A stretch of DNA of 17,413 nt from Phototrophicales bacterium (GTDB lineage: Bacteria; Chloroflexota; Anaerolineae; Aggregatilineales; Phototrophicaceae): the NCBI GenBank assembly GCA_002794515.1, contig PGTJ01000016.1, positions 1 to 17,413 of the forward strand. The letters run 5' to 3'. The translations under genes and the position numbers were made by a program. Positions 1-7,796 of this stretch are shown here, in pieces; position 1 is the stretch's first letter; each line of letters starts with the position of its first letter. The notes below the pieces were generated by a model. The model was not told the DNA's origin, did no database searches, and was given only the letters and a program-made list of their open reading frames with translations.

Positions 1-425
1 GTGATATACCCCTTCATGGTGAATTGCCATGCCACCGACCCAGATGCCGCCAGTGACCCACCAGCACGGTTAATCGCATGTTTAACTTCTGCGAGGGTGC
101 GATTTTTGTTATCGGTCATTGTTTCGATGATAAATGCCACACCATCGGGACCATAAGCCTCGTAGGTGATTTCTTCGTAAGCATTTCCACCTTCTAATTC
201 GCCTGTCCCTTTTTTAATTGCCCGTTCGATATTTTCTTTGGGCATATTTGCTTGACGAGCTTTGGCAATCATCAATTTGAGGCGTGGATTGGCGCTTTCA
301 TCACCACCACCTTCACGCGCCGCCACGGTAATATCACGCGCCAAACGGGTAAAAATCTTACCACGTTTTGCGTCTTCTGCACCTTTTCTGCGTTTAATCG
401 TAGACCACTTACTATGCCCAGACAC
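1..425 (-). CDS. yebC: YebC/PmpR (TACO1) family protein, 5' part, cut by left window edge
   Basis: About 141 N-terminal codons are present; the family is usually about 240-250 residues, so the C-terminal part lies left of the window. The protein opens with the family signature MSGHSKWSTIKRRKGAEDAK, followed by IFTRLARDI, the glycine-rich AAREGGGDESANPRL stretch and MPKENIERAIKKGTGE. Family members are reported as DNA-binding regulators and, more recently, as ribosome-associated factors (TACO1 in mitochondria) that help translation of proline-rich stretches. Which role applies here cannot be read from the sequence. The start is GTG at 425-423, chosen because MSGHSKW is the conserved N-terminus and AGGAG lies at 438-434, 8 bases upstream. 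The gene is divergent from the FecR-like gene at 533. Family assignment is very sure; function is less so. Confidence 0.96.
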   Translation of the reverse strand, partial: MSGHSKWSTIKRRKGAEDAKRGKIFTRLARDITVAAREGGGDESANPRLKLMIAKARQANMPKENIERAIKKGTGELEGGNAYEEITYEAYGPDGVAFIIETMTDNKNRTLAEVKHAINRAGGSLAASGSVAWQFTMKGYI

Positions 426-477
426 AGTTTTTTCTCCTATGAAATAGACTTTTAGTTGACTTTCTCTATGAACTTTT

Positions 478-506
478 ATTATACTCGACACTCAAAAACA
501 AGTCGA
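478..506 (-). promoter_or_regulatory. Sigma70-type promoter for yebC, with an inverted repeat in its spacer
   Basis: On the minus strand, TCGACT (506-501; 4 of 6 matches to TTGACA) is followed by a 17-base spacer and a perfect TATAAT (483-478). The predicted transcript starts near 471, about 45 bases before the GTG start of yebC. The 6-base arms CTCGAC (484-489) and GTCGAG (502-507) sit just upstream of the -10 and across the -35, separated by 12 bases, so they could be an operator. The promoter is inferred from motif and spacing only. Confidence 0.55.
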
Positions 507-532
507 GAGAATAGAATAAAGGTATAATTCTT

Positions 533-1903
533 GTGCCATCATCATCTGCATTAGCCACCGAAGAGGTCGAATATGTCCCTCATATAGACCCTATCCGTTT
601 ATCATGGGGAATATTGCTCACAGCCTTCGCCATATTTTGTACAATTTGTATTGCAAGTGTTCTCTTGGGGCATTTCTTTTTCTTTCAGTCATCTGTATCG
701 TTAGATACAACCCTGTATGTCGGCAAAGGAACGGTGAGCATCCGCGTTGGTAATGACCGAGAATTAGCCGAAAGTCGGTTTCGCAACCTATCATCAGAGA
801 CAACCATTCGTACAGACAGCACCGATTTATGGTCACAAGCCACAATTAACTTCAAAGACCCCAATTATGAACAACTGATTGCAACAGTTTCTATCAAAGG
901 GAATACCACCGTGCGCCTTGAGGATGCTGTGCGTCCACGATTTAATTGGACGGTATCAGACTATGTTATCACCCTATCGGATGTCACGGGGGAAATCGAT
1001 ATTCTGATTGCTGATGGACTCAACCGCAAAATTGTGGTCACTATTCTCACACCCAACGGTGTCGAGATACGATTGCTCCAAAGTGGGCGTTATGTGATAG
1101 ATGCCTCACTGAGCGAAGTGAGTATTACCAACCGTAAAGGACAAGCTGTGATTATTGCCCCAGACCGCACAGGAGAATCGGTTGGTCAGGGAGAACGTGT
1201 CAGCATTTGGGGTGAAGAAACAACGAAGTCGCTCTCACGTACATCAGCCCCGCTCGAATTACTTGAAAATAGCACCCTAGACACATTAATCCCCTATCAA
1301 GATGGGAATGCTCAAATCATCAACGACCCACCCTTCGGTTGGACATGTACGAACGGTCCTGCCAATAATTTGCCCAGAGGGAATTATTATCAGGACATCG
1401 CCCCTGATGGACGAGCCAGTTTGCACCTAAAACGACTCAATGGTGCAACATCTAACGGGTACACACGGTGTTCACAAACGTTTCTACAGGGCTTAGATGT
1501 CACCCAATATGATTATCTGGCATTGCAGGCTGTGTTGTATATTAATTATCAATCACTTAGCGGGTGTGGTGTCGAAGCAAGTGAATGTCCTTTAATGCTT
1601 TATGTCGATTATACAGATGATGATGGGGTTAATCGGCGTTGGTTTCATGGGGTGTATGCCCGCCCATTACCATCGAGTTCATCGTGGAAACGCATCTGTG
1701 ATGATTGTGTTCAGGAACATATCCTGATTTACGAAAAAACATGGTACATTTATAACAGTGGTAACTGGCTTAATTTATTCGTAGAAGACCGCCGTCCCGC
1801 CAAGATTAATGCCATTCATTTTTATGCTGAGGGGCATGAATATGATGTCTTTGTAGATGAAGTGGCGATTTTGGCGCGTCCAATTGGCGCGGAACAACCA
1901 TAA
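533..1903 (+). CDS. Membrane-anchored FecR-like surface protein, hypothetical
   Basis: 456 residues. A short cytoplasmic N-terminus is followed by one hydrophobic helix at about residues 24-51 with no obvious cleavage site, so the protein is probably a signal-anchor protein facing outwards. Residues about 60-225 resemble a FecR-type beta domain: VGKGTVSIRVGNDRELAE, then an IRTD turn, then repeated short beta strands ending near VGQGERVSIWGEE. Residues about 240-456 look like a jelly-roll, carbohydrate-binding-like module ending EYDVFVDEVAIL, with several cysteines (CTNG, CSQTF, SGCGVEASEC, RICDDC) that could form disulfides outside the cell. No enzyme motif is visible. The start is GTG at 533, with a weak AAAGG at 518-522; no in-frame ATG lies nearby. 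It is followed after 12 bases by the zinc-ribbon gene, so the two probably form one unit. Ligand and role are unknown. Confidence 0.8.
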   Translation: MPSSSALATEEVEYVPHIDPIRLSWGILLTAFAIFCTICIASVLLGHFFFFQSSVSLDTTLYVGKGTVSIRVGNDRELAESRFRNLSSETTIRTDSTDLWSQATINFKDPNYEQLIATVSIKGNTTVRLEDAVRPRFNWTVSDYVITLSDVTGEIDILIADGLNRKIVVTILTPNGVEIRLLQSGRYVIDASLSEVSITNRKGQAVIIAPDRTGESVGQGERVSIWGEETTKSLSRTSAPLELLENSTLDTLIPYQDGNAQIINDPPFGWTCTNGPANNLPRGNYYQDIAPDGRASLHLKRLNGATSNGYTRCSQTFLQGLDVTQYDYLALQAVLYINYQSLSGCGVEASECPLMLYVDYTDDDGVNRRWFHGVYARPLPSSSSWKRICDDCVQEHILIYEKTWYIYNSGNWLNLFVEDRRPAKINAIHFYAEGHEYDVFVDEVAILARPIGAEQP

Positions 1904-1915
1904 GATGGTGCTATT

Positions 1916-2464
1916 GTGATTAACGAAGAGACGATTAACAACCTAATAACGCTTGCAACGGGCTATATGGGTCTAGTTGTAGGGGCATTTTGGCTGGGCA
2001 GTGTGATATGGACATTCAAAGATATTCGTGCGCGTTCGCGTGATTTTGTCATGCGCCTATTTTCGGTCGGATTAGTTGCACTATTAACTCTGCCCGGATT
2101 TATCTTGTATTTATTTATACGTCCCAAAGAAACACTCACAGAAGCCTATGAACGCTCATTGGAAGAAGAAGCATTGTTGCAAAATATCGAAGAAAAACCG
2201 ACTTGCCCAGGTTGTAGTCGGCGTGTTGAGATAACTTGGCAAGCCTGCCCAAGTTGTCATACACGCCTCAAAAAAGCCTGTATTCAATGTGGGCAATTGC
2301 TTGAACTTTCATGGAAAGTTTGCCCCTATTGCACTACACTACAAACGAATTTGAATACCGATGTATTGGCAGACTTAACTTATAAACCCCAAACAACATC
2401 TCGTAAACGACAAACAAGTGAGACATATAGCACAGGTCTGGAATTTATAGACGAAAACGAATGA
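1916..2464 (+). CDS. Two-helix membrane protein with a double zinc ribbon
   Basis: 182 residues. Two membrane helices lie at about residues 13-33 and 46-68. An acidic linker (KETLTEAYERSLEEEALLQ) follows, then four CxxC knuckles: C97/C100, C111/C114, C122/C125 and C136/C139. That spacing fits two tandem zinc ribbons. The C-terminal 40 residues are polar and probably unstructured. The zinc ribbons should be cytoplasmic because both termini fall on the same side of the helical hairpin. The start is GTG at 1916: the nearby ATG at 1905 is in a frame that stops after four codons. It lies 12 bases after the FecR-like gene and is probably cotranscribed with it. Such proteins often act as adaptors or scaffolds; no specific role can be assigned here. 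Confidence 0.82.
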   Translation: MINEETINNLITLATGYMGLVVGAFWLGSVIWTFKDIRARSRDFVMRLFSVGLVALLTLPGFILYLFIRPKETLTEAYERSLEEEALLQNIEEKPTCPGCSRRVEITWQACPSCHTRLKKACIQCGQLLELSWKVCPYCTTLQTNLNTDVLADLTYKPQTTSRKRQTSETYSTGLEFIDENE

Positions 2465-2472
2465 AAATTAAA

Positions 2473-2497
2473 CGGTCGGATTAAGGCAATCCGACCG
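2473..2497 (-). terminator. Intrinsic terminator of the eno-pyk operon
   Basis: A perfect 10-base-pair stem, CGGTCGGATT against AATCCGACCG, closes a 5-base loop. Read on the minus strand it lies 11 bases after the pyk stop and is followed by TTTAATTTT, a U-rich tail that suits pyk. On the plus strand it lies 8 bases after the zinc-ribbon gene stop but is followed by AAAAAA, so it is a poor plus-strand terminator, though the hairpin may still protect that mRNA 3' end. Confidence 0.85.
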
Positions 2498-2508
2498 AAA
2501 AAACAGTT

Positions 2509-3957
2509 CTATGCGTCAATGGTGTGAATTTTTAAGAAATTCGTCTGATTAATCCCACCAAATGGCACACCTGCAATCACAACGACTGTTTCACCGCGTT
2601 GGGCAAATCCCTCTTGCAACATATACCGCGATACCACATCTAACATTTCATCTGTATTATTAAAATTCGGGATGAGGATGGGTATAACACCCCATACTAA
2701 CGCCAATTGCCGATAAGCTATAGGATTCGGTGTCACACAAACAATCGGCGCACGCGGGCGTTCACACGCCACACGACGGGCAGTATAACCACTTTGTGTC
2801 ACGGTGACGATGGCTCGCGGATTAATCACTTCTGAGATGAAATAGGTCGCCTCGCTGATAGCATCGGAAATGGTCTCACCACTGATATTAATCGTATTTA
2901 CTTGTGACCAACCCAATGGACGGTTTTGCCAAATATTTTGTTCGGCAATCGTGGCGATTGTCGCCATCGTCTCGACCGCCTCTAATGGATATTGACCAGA
3001 CGCGCTCTCGTTGCTGAGCATAACCGCATCTGTCCCATCGATAATCGCATTATACACATCACTGGCTTCGGCGCGGGTAGGGCGAGGGGAAGCAACCATT
3101 GAACTGAGCATTTGCGTAGCCGTGATAACGGGTTTGCTCGCCTTGTTGCACAATTTAATAATCCGTTTTTGATGATAGGGGACTTCCTCGGCAGGGGTTT
3201 CGATGCCCAAATCACCCCGTGCCACCATAATCCCTTCACATACACGGATGATTTCTTCGATATTTTCCAGCGCCTCATGTTTTTCAATTTTGGCAATCAC
3301 GCCCGCGTCTTTGCCTAAATGACGCATCAACCAACGCAATTCTCGAATATCATCCGCCGAGCGCACAAACGACATGGCGATATAATCCACATCTTTGCTC
3401 AGGGCAAACTCAATATCTTCTCGGTCTTTATCGGTGATTGCCGATAGCGTCAGGTGAGCATTCGGAGCCATCACCCCTTTACGCGAACTCAATACACCAC
3501 CCAATATTACCTCGCATACCAAGCCATTGGGAACAAGGTCAGTGATGATAAATTCTAAATTGCCGTCATCTAATAGCAAGCGCAAACCGGGCTTGAGGTC
3601 TCGGATAAATTCGGGGTGTGGTAGCGTTACCACATTATTTGTGCCGTCAGCCTCATTGAGGGTGAGGGTGATTTTATCCCCTTTTTTGAGCGTAATAGGG
3701 TTGTTGATAGCCCCCACCCGAATTTTTGGACCTTGAATATCGGCAAGAATAGCGACAACGCGCTTCTCTTCATCGGCAATTTTGCGGATTAAATCAATCG
3801 ATTGTCCATGTCGTTCGTGGTCGCCATGCGAAAAGTTAATGCGGGCGACATCCATCCCGAGTTGAATCATTCTACGAATTTTGTCTTCATCCCACGATGA
3901 CGGACCAATCGTGGCGACAATTTTCGTTCGTTTGGTGTGAAGACGCGCTAAAACCAC
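2509..3957 (-). CDS. pyk: Pyruvate kinase
   Basis: 482 residues, the usual length for a bacterial enzyme without an extra C-terminal domain. It converts phosphoenolpyruvate and ADP to pyruvate and ATP, the last glycolytic step, in the cytoplasm. Visible motifs: TKIVATIGPS (11-20), MDVARINFSHG (35-45) with the phosphate-binding Arg39, the B domain at about 75-170, IAKIEK with catalytic Lys223 and metal ligand Glu225, VARGDLGIE with Asp249, TATQML (279-284) and the long signature DVYNAIIDGTDAVMLSNESA. The regulatory C-terminal domain ends in NQTNFLKIHTIDA, so the gene is complete. The start is GTG at 3957, with GGAGG at 3969-3965, 7 bases upstream. It lies 55 bases downstream of eno on the same strand, giving an eno-pyk operon that joins two consecutive glycolytic steps. 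No missing catalytic residue was seen. Confidence 0.97.
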   Translation of the reverse strand: MVLARLHTKRTKIVATIGPSSWDEDKIRRMIQLGMDVARINFSHGDHERHGQSIDLIRKIADEEKRVVAILADIQGPKIRVGAINNPITLKKGDKITLTLNEADGTNNVVTLPHPEFIRDLKPGLRLLLDDGNLEFIITDLVPNGLVCEVILGGVLSSRKGVMAPNAHLTLSAITDKDREDIEFALSKDVDYIAMSFVRSADDIRELRWLMRHLGKDAGVIAKIEKHEALENIEEIIRVCEGIMVARGDLGIETPAEEVPYHQKRIIKLCNKASKPVITATQMLSSMVASPRPTRAEASDVYNAIIDGTDAVMLSNESASGQYPLEAVETMATIATIAEQNIWQNRPLGWSQVNTINISGETISDAISEATYFISEVINPRAIVTVTQSGYTARRVACERPRAPIVCVTPNPIAYRQLALVWGVIPILIPNFNNTDEMLDVVSRYMLQEGFAQRGETVVVIAGVPFGGINQTNFLKIHTIDA

Positions 3958-4012
3958 AACAATTCCTCCAAGTTCAATTCACAACGCACATGGACATCTA
4001 TGATAGCGCAAT

Positions 4013-5299
4013 TTAGCGTTTTAGGTTAGTGAACGCTTTGAATCCAGCATAAACCGCGGCACTTCCCAATTCTTCTTCAATGCGAAGCAATTGGTTATAT
4101 TTGGCGATGCGGTCTGTACGCGCAGGCGCACCCGTTTTGATTTGACCCGAATTCATGGCGACTGCTAAATCGGCGATGGTGGTATCTTCAGTTTCGCCAC
4201 TACGATGACTGGTGACGACCGTCCAGCCATGTCGTTGTGCGAGTTGGGCGGCGGCGAGTGCCTCAGTGATTGAACCAATTTGATTCACTTTGAACAGCAA
4301 TGAATTGGCAGAGCGTTCTTTGATAGCACGTTCGACACGGGTGACATTGGTCACAAGCAGGTCATCGCCGACAATTTGGACACGCTCCCCGATGGCGCTT
4401 GTCAAACGCGCCCAATTTTCCCAGTCATTTTCTGCCAAACCATCTTCCAGCGAGATAATTGGATAACGATTGACCCAATCTGTCCAGAAAGCAACCATCT
4501 CTTCGCCACTCAAAACCTTACCCTCAATTTCGAGATGATATTTGCCATCTTTATAAATTTCTGATGTTGCAGGGTCTAATGCGATAAAAACTTGCTCACC
4601 GGGCTTATAGCCGGCTTGGATAATCGCTTCCATGATGACATCCAACGCCGCTTGATTCGACCCTAAACTCGGCGCAAAGCCACCTTCATCGCCAACGTTG
4701 GTCGAATGACCACCTTTGTGCAATACTTTTTTCAGGGTATGATAAATTTCTACCCCCCATTGCAAGCCTTCACTAAAGCTAGATGCACCGACAGGCATGA
4801 TCATAAATTCTTGAAAATCGGTGCTTCCAATTGCATGTTTGCCACCATTCATAATATTCATCATAGGCACAGGCAACACATGGGCATGAACACCACCCAG
4901 ATAGGCATACAAAGGCAATCCGACACTGGCGGCAGAAGCATGTGCAATCGCCATCGAAACACCTAAAATGGCATTTGCGCCTAGCTTACCCTTTGTCGGT
5001 GTACCATCAAGAGCAATCATCTTGTCGTCAATGGCTTTTTGATTATAGGCATATTCGCCAACAAGAGCTTCGGCAAGGGTATGATTAACCGCTTCAACCG
5101 CTTTGAGGACACCTTTGCCTAAAAAGCGTTTTGAGTCGCCATCGCGCAATTCATGCGCTTCGTGTTCCCCAGTAGACGCGCCACTTGGCACAATAGCACG
5201 ACCAAACGCACCATCTTCTAAATACACTTCAACTTCAACGGTGGGATTACCACGCGAATCAAGCACTTCACGAGCGTGAATACTTTCGATAACAGACAT
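4013..5299 (-). CDS. eno: Enolase (phosphopyruvate hydratase)
   Basis: 428 residues, against 432 in E. coli. It dehydrates 2-phosphoglycerate to phosphoenolpyruvate and is usually a Mg-dependent dimer or octamer. All expected catalytic elements are visible: mobile loop PSGASTGEHEA (39-49), GGKHAIGSTDFQEF with His155 and Glu164, GDEGGFAPS with Glu205, metal ligands Asp242 (ALDPATSE), Glu285 (SLEDG) and Asp312 (GDDLLVTN), catalytic Lys337 (FKVNQIGS), SHRSGETED (364-372) and Lys388 in the IKTGAPARTDRIAKYNQ block. The frame stays open upstream to 5530, but the true start is ATG at 5299: the conserved MSVIESIHAREVLDSRGNPT begins there and AAGGAG lies 8 bases upstream. It is the first gene of the eno-pyk operon and is divergent from the cysteine desulfurase. 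Enolases also occur in the RNA degradosome, but nothing here shows that. Confidence 0.98.
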   Translation of the reverse strand: MSVIESIHAREVLDSRGNPTVEVEVYLEDGAFGRAIVPSGASTGEHEAHELRDGDSKRFLGKGVLKAVEAVNHTLAEALVGEYAYNQKAIDDKMIALDGTPTKGKLGANAILGVSMAIAHASAASVGLPLYAYLGGVHAHVLPVPMMNIMNGGKHAIGSTDFQEFMIMPVGASSFSEGLQWGVEIYHTLKKVLHKGGHSTNVGDEGGFAPSLGSNQAALDVIMEAIIQAGYKPGEQVFIALDPATSEIYKDGKYHLEIEGKVLSGEEMVAFWTDWVNRYPIISLEDGLAENDWENWARLTSAIGERVQIVGDDLLVTNVTRVERAIKERSANSLLFKVNQIGSITEALAAAQLAQRHGWTVVTSHRSGETEDTTIADLAVAMNSGQIKTGAPARTDRIAKYNQLLRIEEELGSAAVYAGFKAFTNLKR

Positions 5300-5307
5300 G
5301 AATTTGT

Positions 5308-5313
5308 CTCCTT
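5308..5313 (-). promoter_or_regulatory. Shine-Dalgarno sequence that sets the eno start
   Basis: AAGGAG on the minus strand, 8 bases before ATG 5299. It favours this start over the 77-codon upstream extension of the frame. The rest of 5300-5518 is the divergent eno/cysteine-desulfurase control region; I found no convincing -35/-10 pair for eno in it. Confidence 0.75.
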
Positions 5314-5453
5314 CATGATTTGAAACAATATGCCCAATTAGTGCAGGGCTAATCCAGAAATATACCCCTTTCGACACAAAAAAGCCACCGTCATAACATA
5401 TTTTTAATGCGATATATGATGTTTTGGTGATAATCCTCACAGACCAAACCCCG

Positions 5454-5482
5454 TTGCGGACGATACTATCATGACTTAAAAT
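5454..5482 (+). promoter_or_regulatory. Candidate sigma70-type promoter for the cysteine desulfurase-mnmA operon
   Basis: TTGCGG (5454-5459) is followed by a 17-base spacer and TAAAAT (5477-5482; 5 of 6 matches). The predicted transcript starts near 5489, giving a leader of about 30 bases. Motif-based inference only. Confidence 0.4.
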
Positions 5483-5518
5483 AAGATTGATATTGCAACA
5501 ACCAGAAAAGAGATTTTG

Positions 5519-6712
5519 ATGATGAAACATATTCGTGATGTGTATTTAGATTATTCCGCCACAACACCATTGGATAAGCGGGTTTTAGATGCCATGATGC
5601 CCTATCTGACTGATGTCTATGGCAATACATCCTCAACCCATCGTCATGGACGTAAAGCCGAAGACGCGGTTGAAATGGCACGCCAAAAAATCGCTAAAAT
5701 TTTCAACTGCAAACCATCTGAAATTATTTTCACCAGTGGCGGGACAGAGAGTGATAATCTGGCTATTCGTGGTTCGGCATGGTATGCACAAAAAATGGGG
5801 ATGGGCAAAAATCACCTCATCACCACACCTGTGGAACATAGTGCTGTCGGGCGCACCATTGGACAGTTGGCAGATTTTTTGGGATTTACATCGACCATTC
5901 TGCCCGTAGATGAATATGCCATGGTGGATGTTGAAGAATTCGCTAATGCCTGTACTGATAAAACTATCATCGCCAGTGTGATTTATTCCAATAACGAGGT
6001 CGGGACAATCGCACCATTACCGAAATTGGCGGAACAAGCGAGAGAGCGTGGTGTTTTGTTGCATACCGATGCTGTGCAAGCCGCAGGTCAATTATCATTG
6101 GATGTTGAGGTGCTTGGTGTAGATATGATGAGTATTTCCGCCCATAAGTTTTACGGACCCAAAGGAGTAGGGGCATTATATTTGCGCGAAGGCGTAAACA
6201 TTATCCCCAGCAACACAGGCGGTAGTCATGAAGAGGGGCATCGTCCAGGGACGCTCAACACGGCGGGCATTGTCGGCATGGCAGAAGCATTAGCATTGGC
6301 ATATGAAGAACAAGCCTATCATTTAGGACATTATCGCAAATTGCGTGATATGTTGGTGGATGGAATTTTATCACGCATACCCGATAGTCGCCTCACAGGG
6401 CATCCGCAAGAGCGCTTGCCATCTCATGCGAGTTTTGTCTTCGCCGATATCGAGACCAATCAGCTCCTCATGCACCTCGATATGAAAGGCATTTCTGCCA
6501 GTGGCGCATCGGCATGTAAGACGGGCAATCCAGAACCGTCTAGTGTATTATTAGCGATGGGTTTCTCGCGGGCAGAAGCAGGTGGTAGTTTGCGCCTCAC
6601 AGTTGGTCGTTATACCACCGAAGAAGATGTTGCTTATGCCATCGATACCCTCGTAGAAGTGGTCGAAAAATTACGCAAGTTGAGACGAGCAAACGAAGTC
6701 CATGCGAAATAA
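5519..6712 (+). CDS. iscS: IscS/NifS-type cysteine desulfurase, paired with MnmA
   Basis: 397 residues, class V aminotransferase fold. It takes sulfur from L-cysteine as an enzyme persulfide using pyridoxal phosphate. Visible features: LDYSATTPLDKRV (10-22), GNTSSTHRHGR (35-45), TSGGTESDN (72-80), cofactor-stacking His107 (VEHSAVGRT), the HTDAVQAAGQ aspartate at about 184, the lysine that binds the cofactor in SAHKFYGPKG (Lys210), RPGTLN (242-247), and the persulfide cysteine Cys333 in SASGASACKTGNPEPSSVLLAMG. The start is ambiguous among TTG 5516, ATG 5519 and ATG 5522; 5519 is preferred for its spacing from AAGAGA at 5508-5513. The stop overlaps the mnmA start by 11 bases, so the product probably supplies sulfur to MnmA, like YrvO beside MnmA in Bacillus. 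No scaffold or other iron-sulfur cluster gene follows, which supports that use. A wider role is possible. Confidence 0.95.
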   Translation: MMKHIRDVYLDYSATTPLDKRVLDAMMPYLTDVYGNTSSTHRHGRKAEDAVEMARQKIAKIFNCKPSEIIFTSGGTESDNLAIRGSAWYAQKMGMGKNHLITTPVEHSAVGRTIGQLADFLGFTSTILPVDEYAMVDVEEFANACTDKTIIASVIYSNNEVGTIAPLPKLAEQARERGVLLHTDAVQAAGQLSLDVEVLGVDMMSISAHKFYGPKGVGALYLREGVNIIPSNTGGSHEEGHRPGTLNTAGIVGMAEALALAYEEQAYHLGHYRKLRDMLVDGILSRIPDSRLTGHPQERLPSHASFVFADIETNQLLMHLDMKGISASGASACKTGNPEPSSVLLAMGFSRAEAGGSLRLTVGRYTTEEDVAYAIDTLVEVVEKLRKLRRANEVHAK

Positions 6713-7796
6713 TTCAGATGTGCGTGTGGTGGTGGCGATGAGCGGTGGGGTAGATAGCTCTGTCGCCGCGGCGCTACTCAAAGAACAAGGGTATGATGTC
6801 GTTGGCATGATGATGCGCTTGTGGTCAGAAGAGACCGTAGCAGGTGGGGCGCATAATCGTTGTTGCACACCAGAGCAGATGAGCGATGCCCGTCGTATTG
6901 CCGATAAGTTGGGCATCCCATTTTATGTTTTAGATACCAAAGAAGTGTTTCGCAATACGATTGTCGAATTTTTCATCGACCAGCATCGTCAGGGTGTGAC
7001 ACCCAATCCGTGTATCGAATGCAATCGACATATCCGTTTTAGTTATTTATATGAAAATGCAATGGCATTAGATGCTGAATATTTGGCGACGGGGCATTAT
7101 GCGCGCATTGATACCGCGCCAAATGGGGATTATCGCTTACGCATGGGCGTAGATGAGACAAAAGACCAAAGTTATGTGTTGCATGTGTTATCTCAGAAAC
7201 ATATGGCGCATACACTTTTTCCGATAGGGGAATATCCCAAGACAGAAGTCCGACAAATTGCCGAGAAGTTTGGTCTTATCAGCGCCAAGAAGAAGGATAG
7301 CCAAGATTTATGCTTTTTGGGAGATGGTGATTATCGCCGTTTTCTGACCGACCATGCACCAGAGATGATGCAACCCGGTCCTATCGTCCTCAAAACAGGT
7401 GAGGTTATCGGCGAGCATAATGGTTTGGCGAATTATACCATTGGTCAGCGCAAGGGCTTGGGTGTTACTTATTCAGAGCCACTGTATGTCATCGCCACCA
7501 ATCCCTATCGAAATGCGTTGGTTGTCGGTGTGGCGGATGATTTAGGCAAAAGTAGCCTCATCGCACATCGCGTGAATTGGACGCTTAAAAATCCACCAAC
7601 GGAACCATTTCGGGCAGGTGTGAAAATCCGCTACAAGGCGAAATTAGTCGATGGATTAGTGACCCCTCTGGATAATAATCGGGTACATATCCAATTCGAT
7701 ACACCATTACGCGACATCACTCCCGGACAGGGGGCGGTGATGTATGATGGTGATGTGTGTTTGGGCGGTGGCATCATCATCCGTGATGATGATTAA
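6702..7796 (+). CDS. mnmA: tRNA-uridine 2-sulfurtransferase MnmA
   Basis: 364 residues, a typical length. It makes 2-thiouridine at position 34 of tRNAs for Lys, Glu and Gln, using ATP to adenylate the uridine and a persulfide sulfur. The PP-loop SGGVDSS is at 14-20. The catalytic cysteines are Cys104 in NPCIECN and Cys204 in KDSQDLCFL. Other family blocks are ATGHYARI (129-136), KDQSYVL (154-160), FPIGEYPKTEVR and the IGQRKGLGV loop, followed by a C-terminal beta barrel. ATG 6702 lies inside the last codons of the cysteine desulfurase, with no strong Shine-Dalgarno sequence, which suggests translational coupling. The stop codon overlaps that of the convergent glycosyltransferase gene by three bases within a four-base TTAA. 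An NRCCTPEQMSDARRIA segment lies at about 52-67, a normal family insertion. Confidence 0.97.
   Translation: MRNNSDVRVVVAMSGGVDSSVAAALLKEQGYDVVGMMMRLWSEETVAGGAHNRCCTPEQMSDARRIADKLGIPFYVLDTKEVFRNTIVEFFIDQHRQGVTPNPCIECNRHIRFSYLYENAMALDAEYLATGHYARIDTAPNGDYRLRMGVDETKDQSYVLHVLSQKHMAHTLFPIGEYPKTEVRQIAEKFGLISAKKKDSQDLCFLGDGDYRRFLTDHAPEMMQPGPIVLKTGEVIGEHNGLANYTIGQRKGLGVTYSEPLYVIATNPYRNALVVGVADDLGKSSLIAHRVNWTLKNPPTEPFRAGVKIRYKAKLVDGLVTPLDNNRVHIQFDTPLRDITPGQGAVMYDGDVCLGGGIIIRDDD
7772..7791. terminator. Hairpin at the convergent mnmA / glycosyltransferase ends
   Basis: CATCATCA and TGATGATG form a perfect 8-base-pair stem around the four-base loop TCCG, a member of the very stable UNCG tetraloop class in plus-strand RNA. 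It lies within the last codons of mnmA, and on the other strand just past the glycosyltransferase stop. No U-tract follows on either strand, so it is not a standard intrinsic terminator. It may stall polymerase or protect mRNA 3' ends. The stem also follows from the codons for IIIRDDD, so it could be incidental. Confidence 0.3.

Noticed and set aside
252..455. Small plus-strand open frames across the yebC start
   Set aside because: Antisense to the conserved yebC coding sequence, with no motif.
456..484. Plus-strand TTGACT with TTATAC at 17 bases as a promoter for the FecR-like gene
   Set aside because: The -35 is good but the -10 is poor; TATTAT is better but only 15 bases away. Possible, but not supported well enough to list.
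523..528. TATAAT just before the GTG of the FecR-like gene, as its -10 box
   Set aside because: Transcription would start at about 535, after the GTG, and no -35 sits 17 bases upstream. It is probably an AT-rich spacer after the weak AAAGG.
5300..5530. A 77-codon in-frame N-terminal extension of enolase, open to 5530
   Set aside because: It matches no enolase N-terminus, overlaps the divergent gene start, and a good Shine-Dalgarno sequence with the conserved MSVIESIHAREVLDSRGNP sits at 5299.
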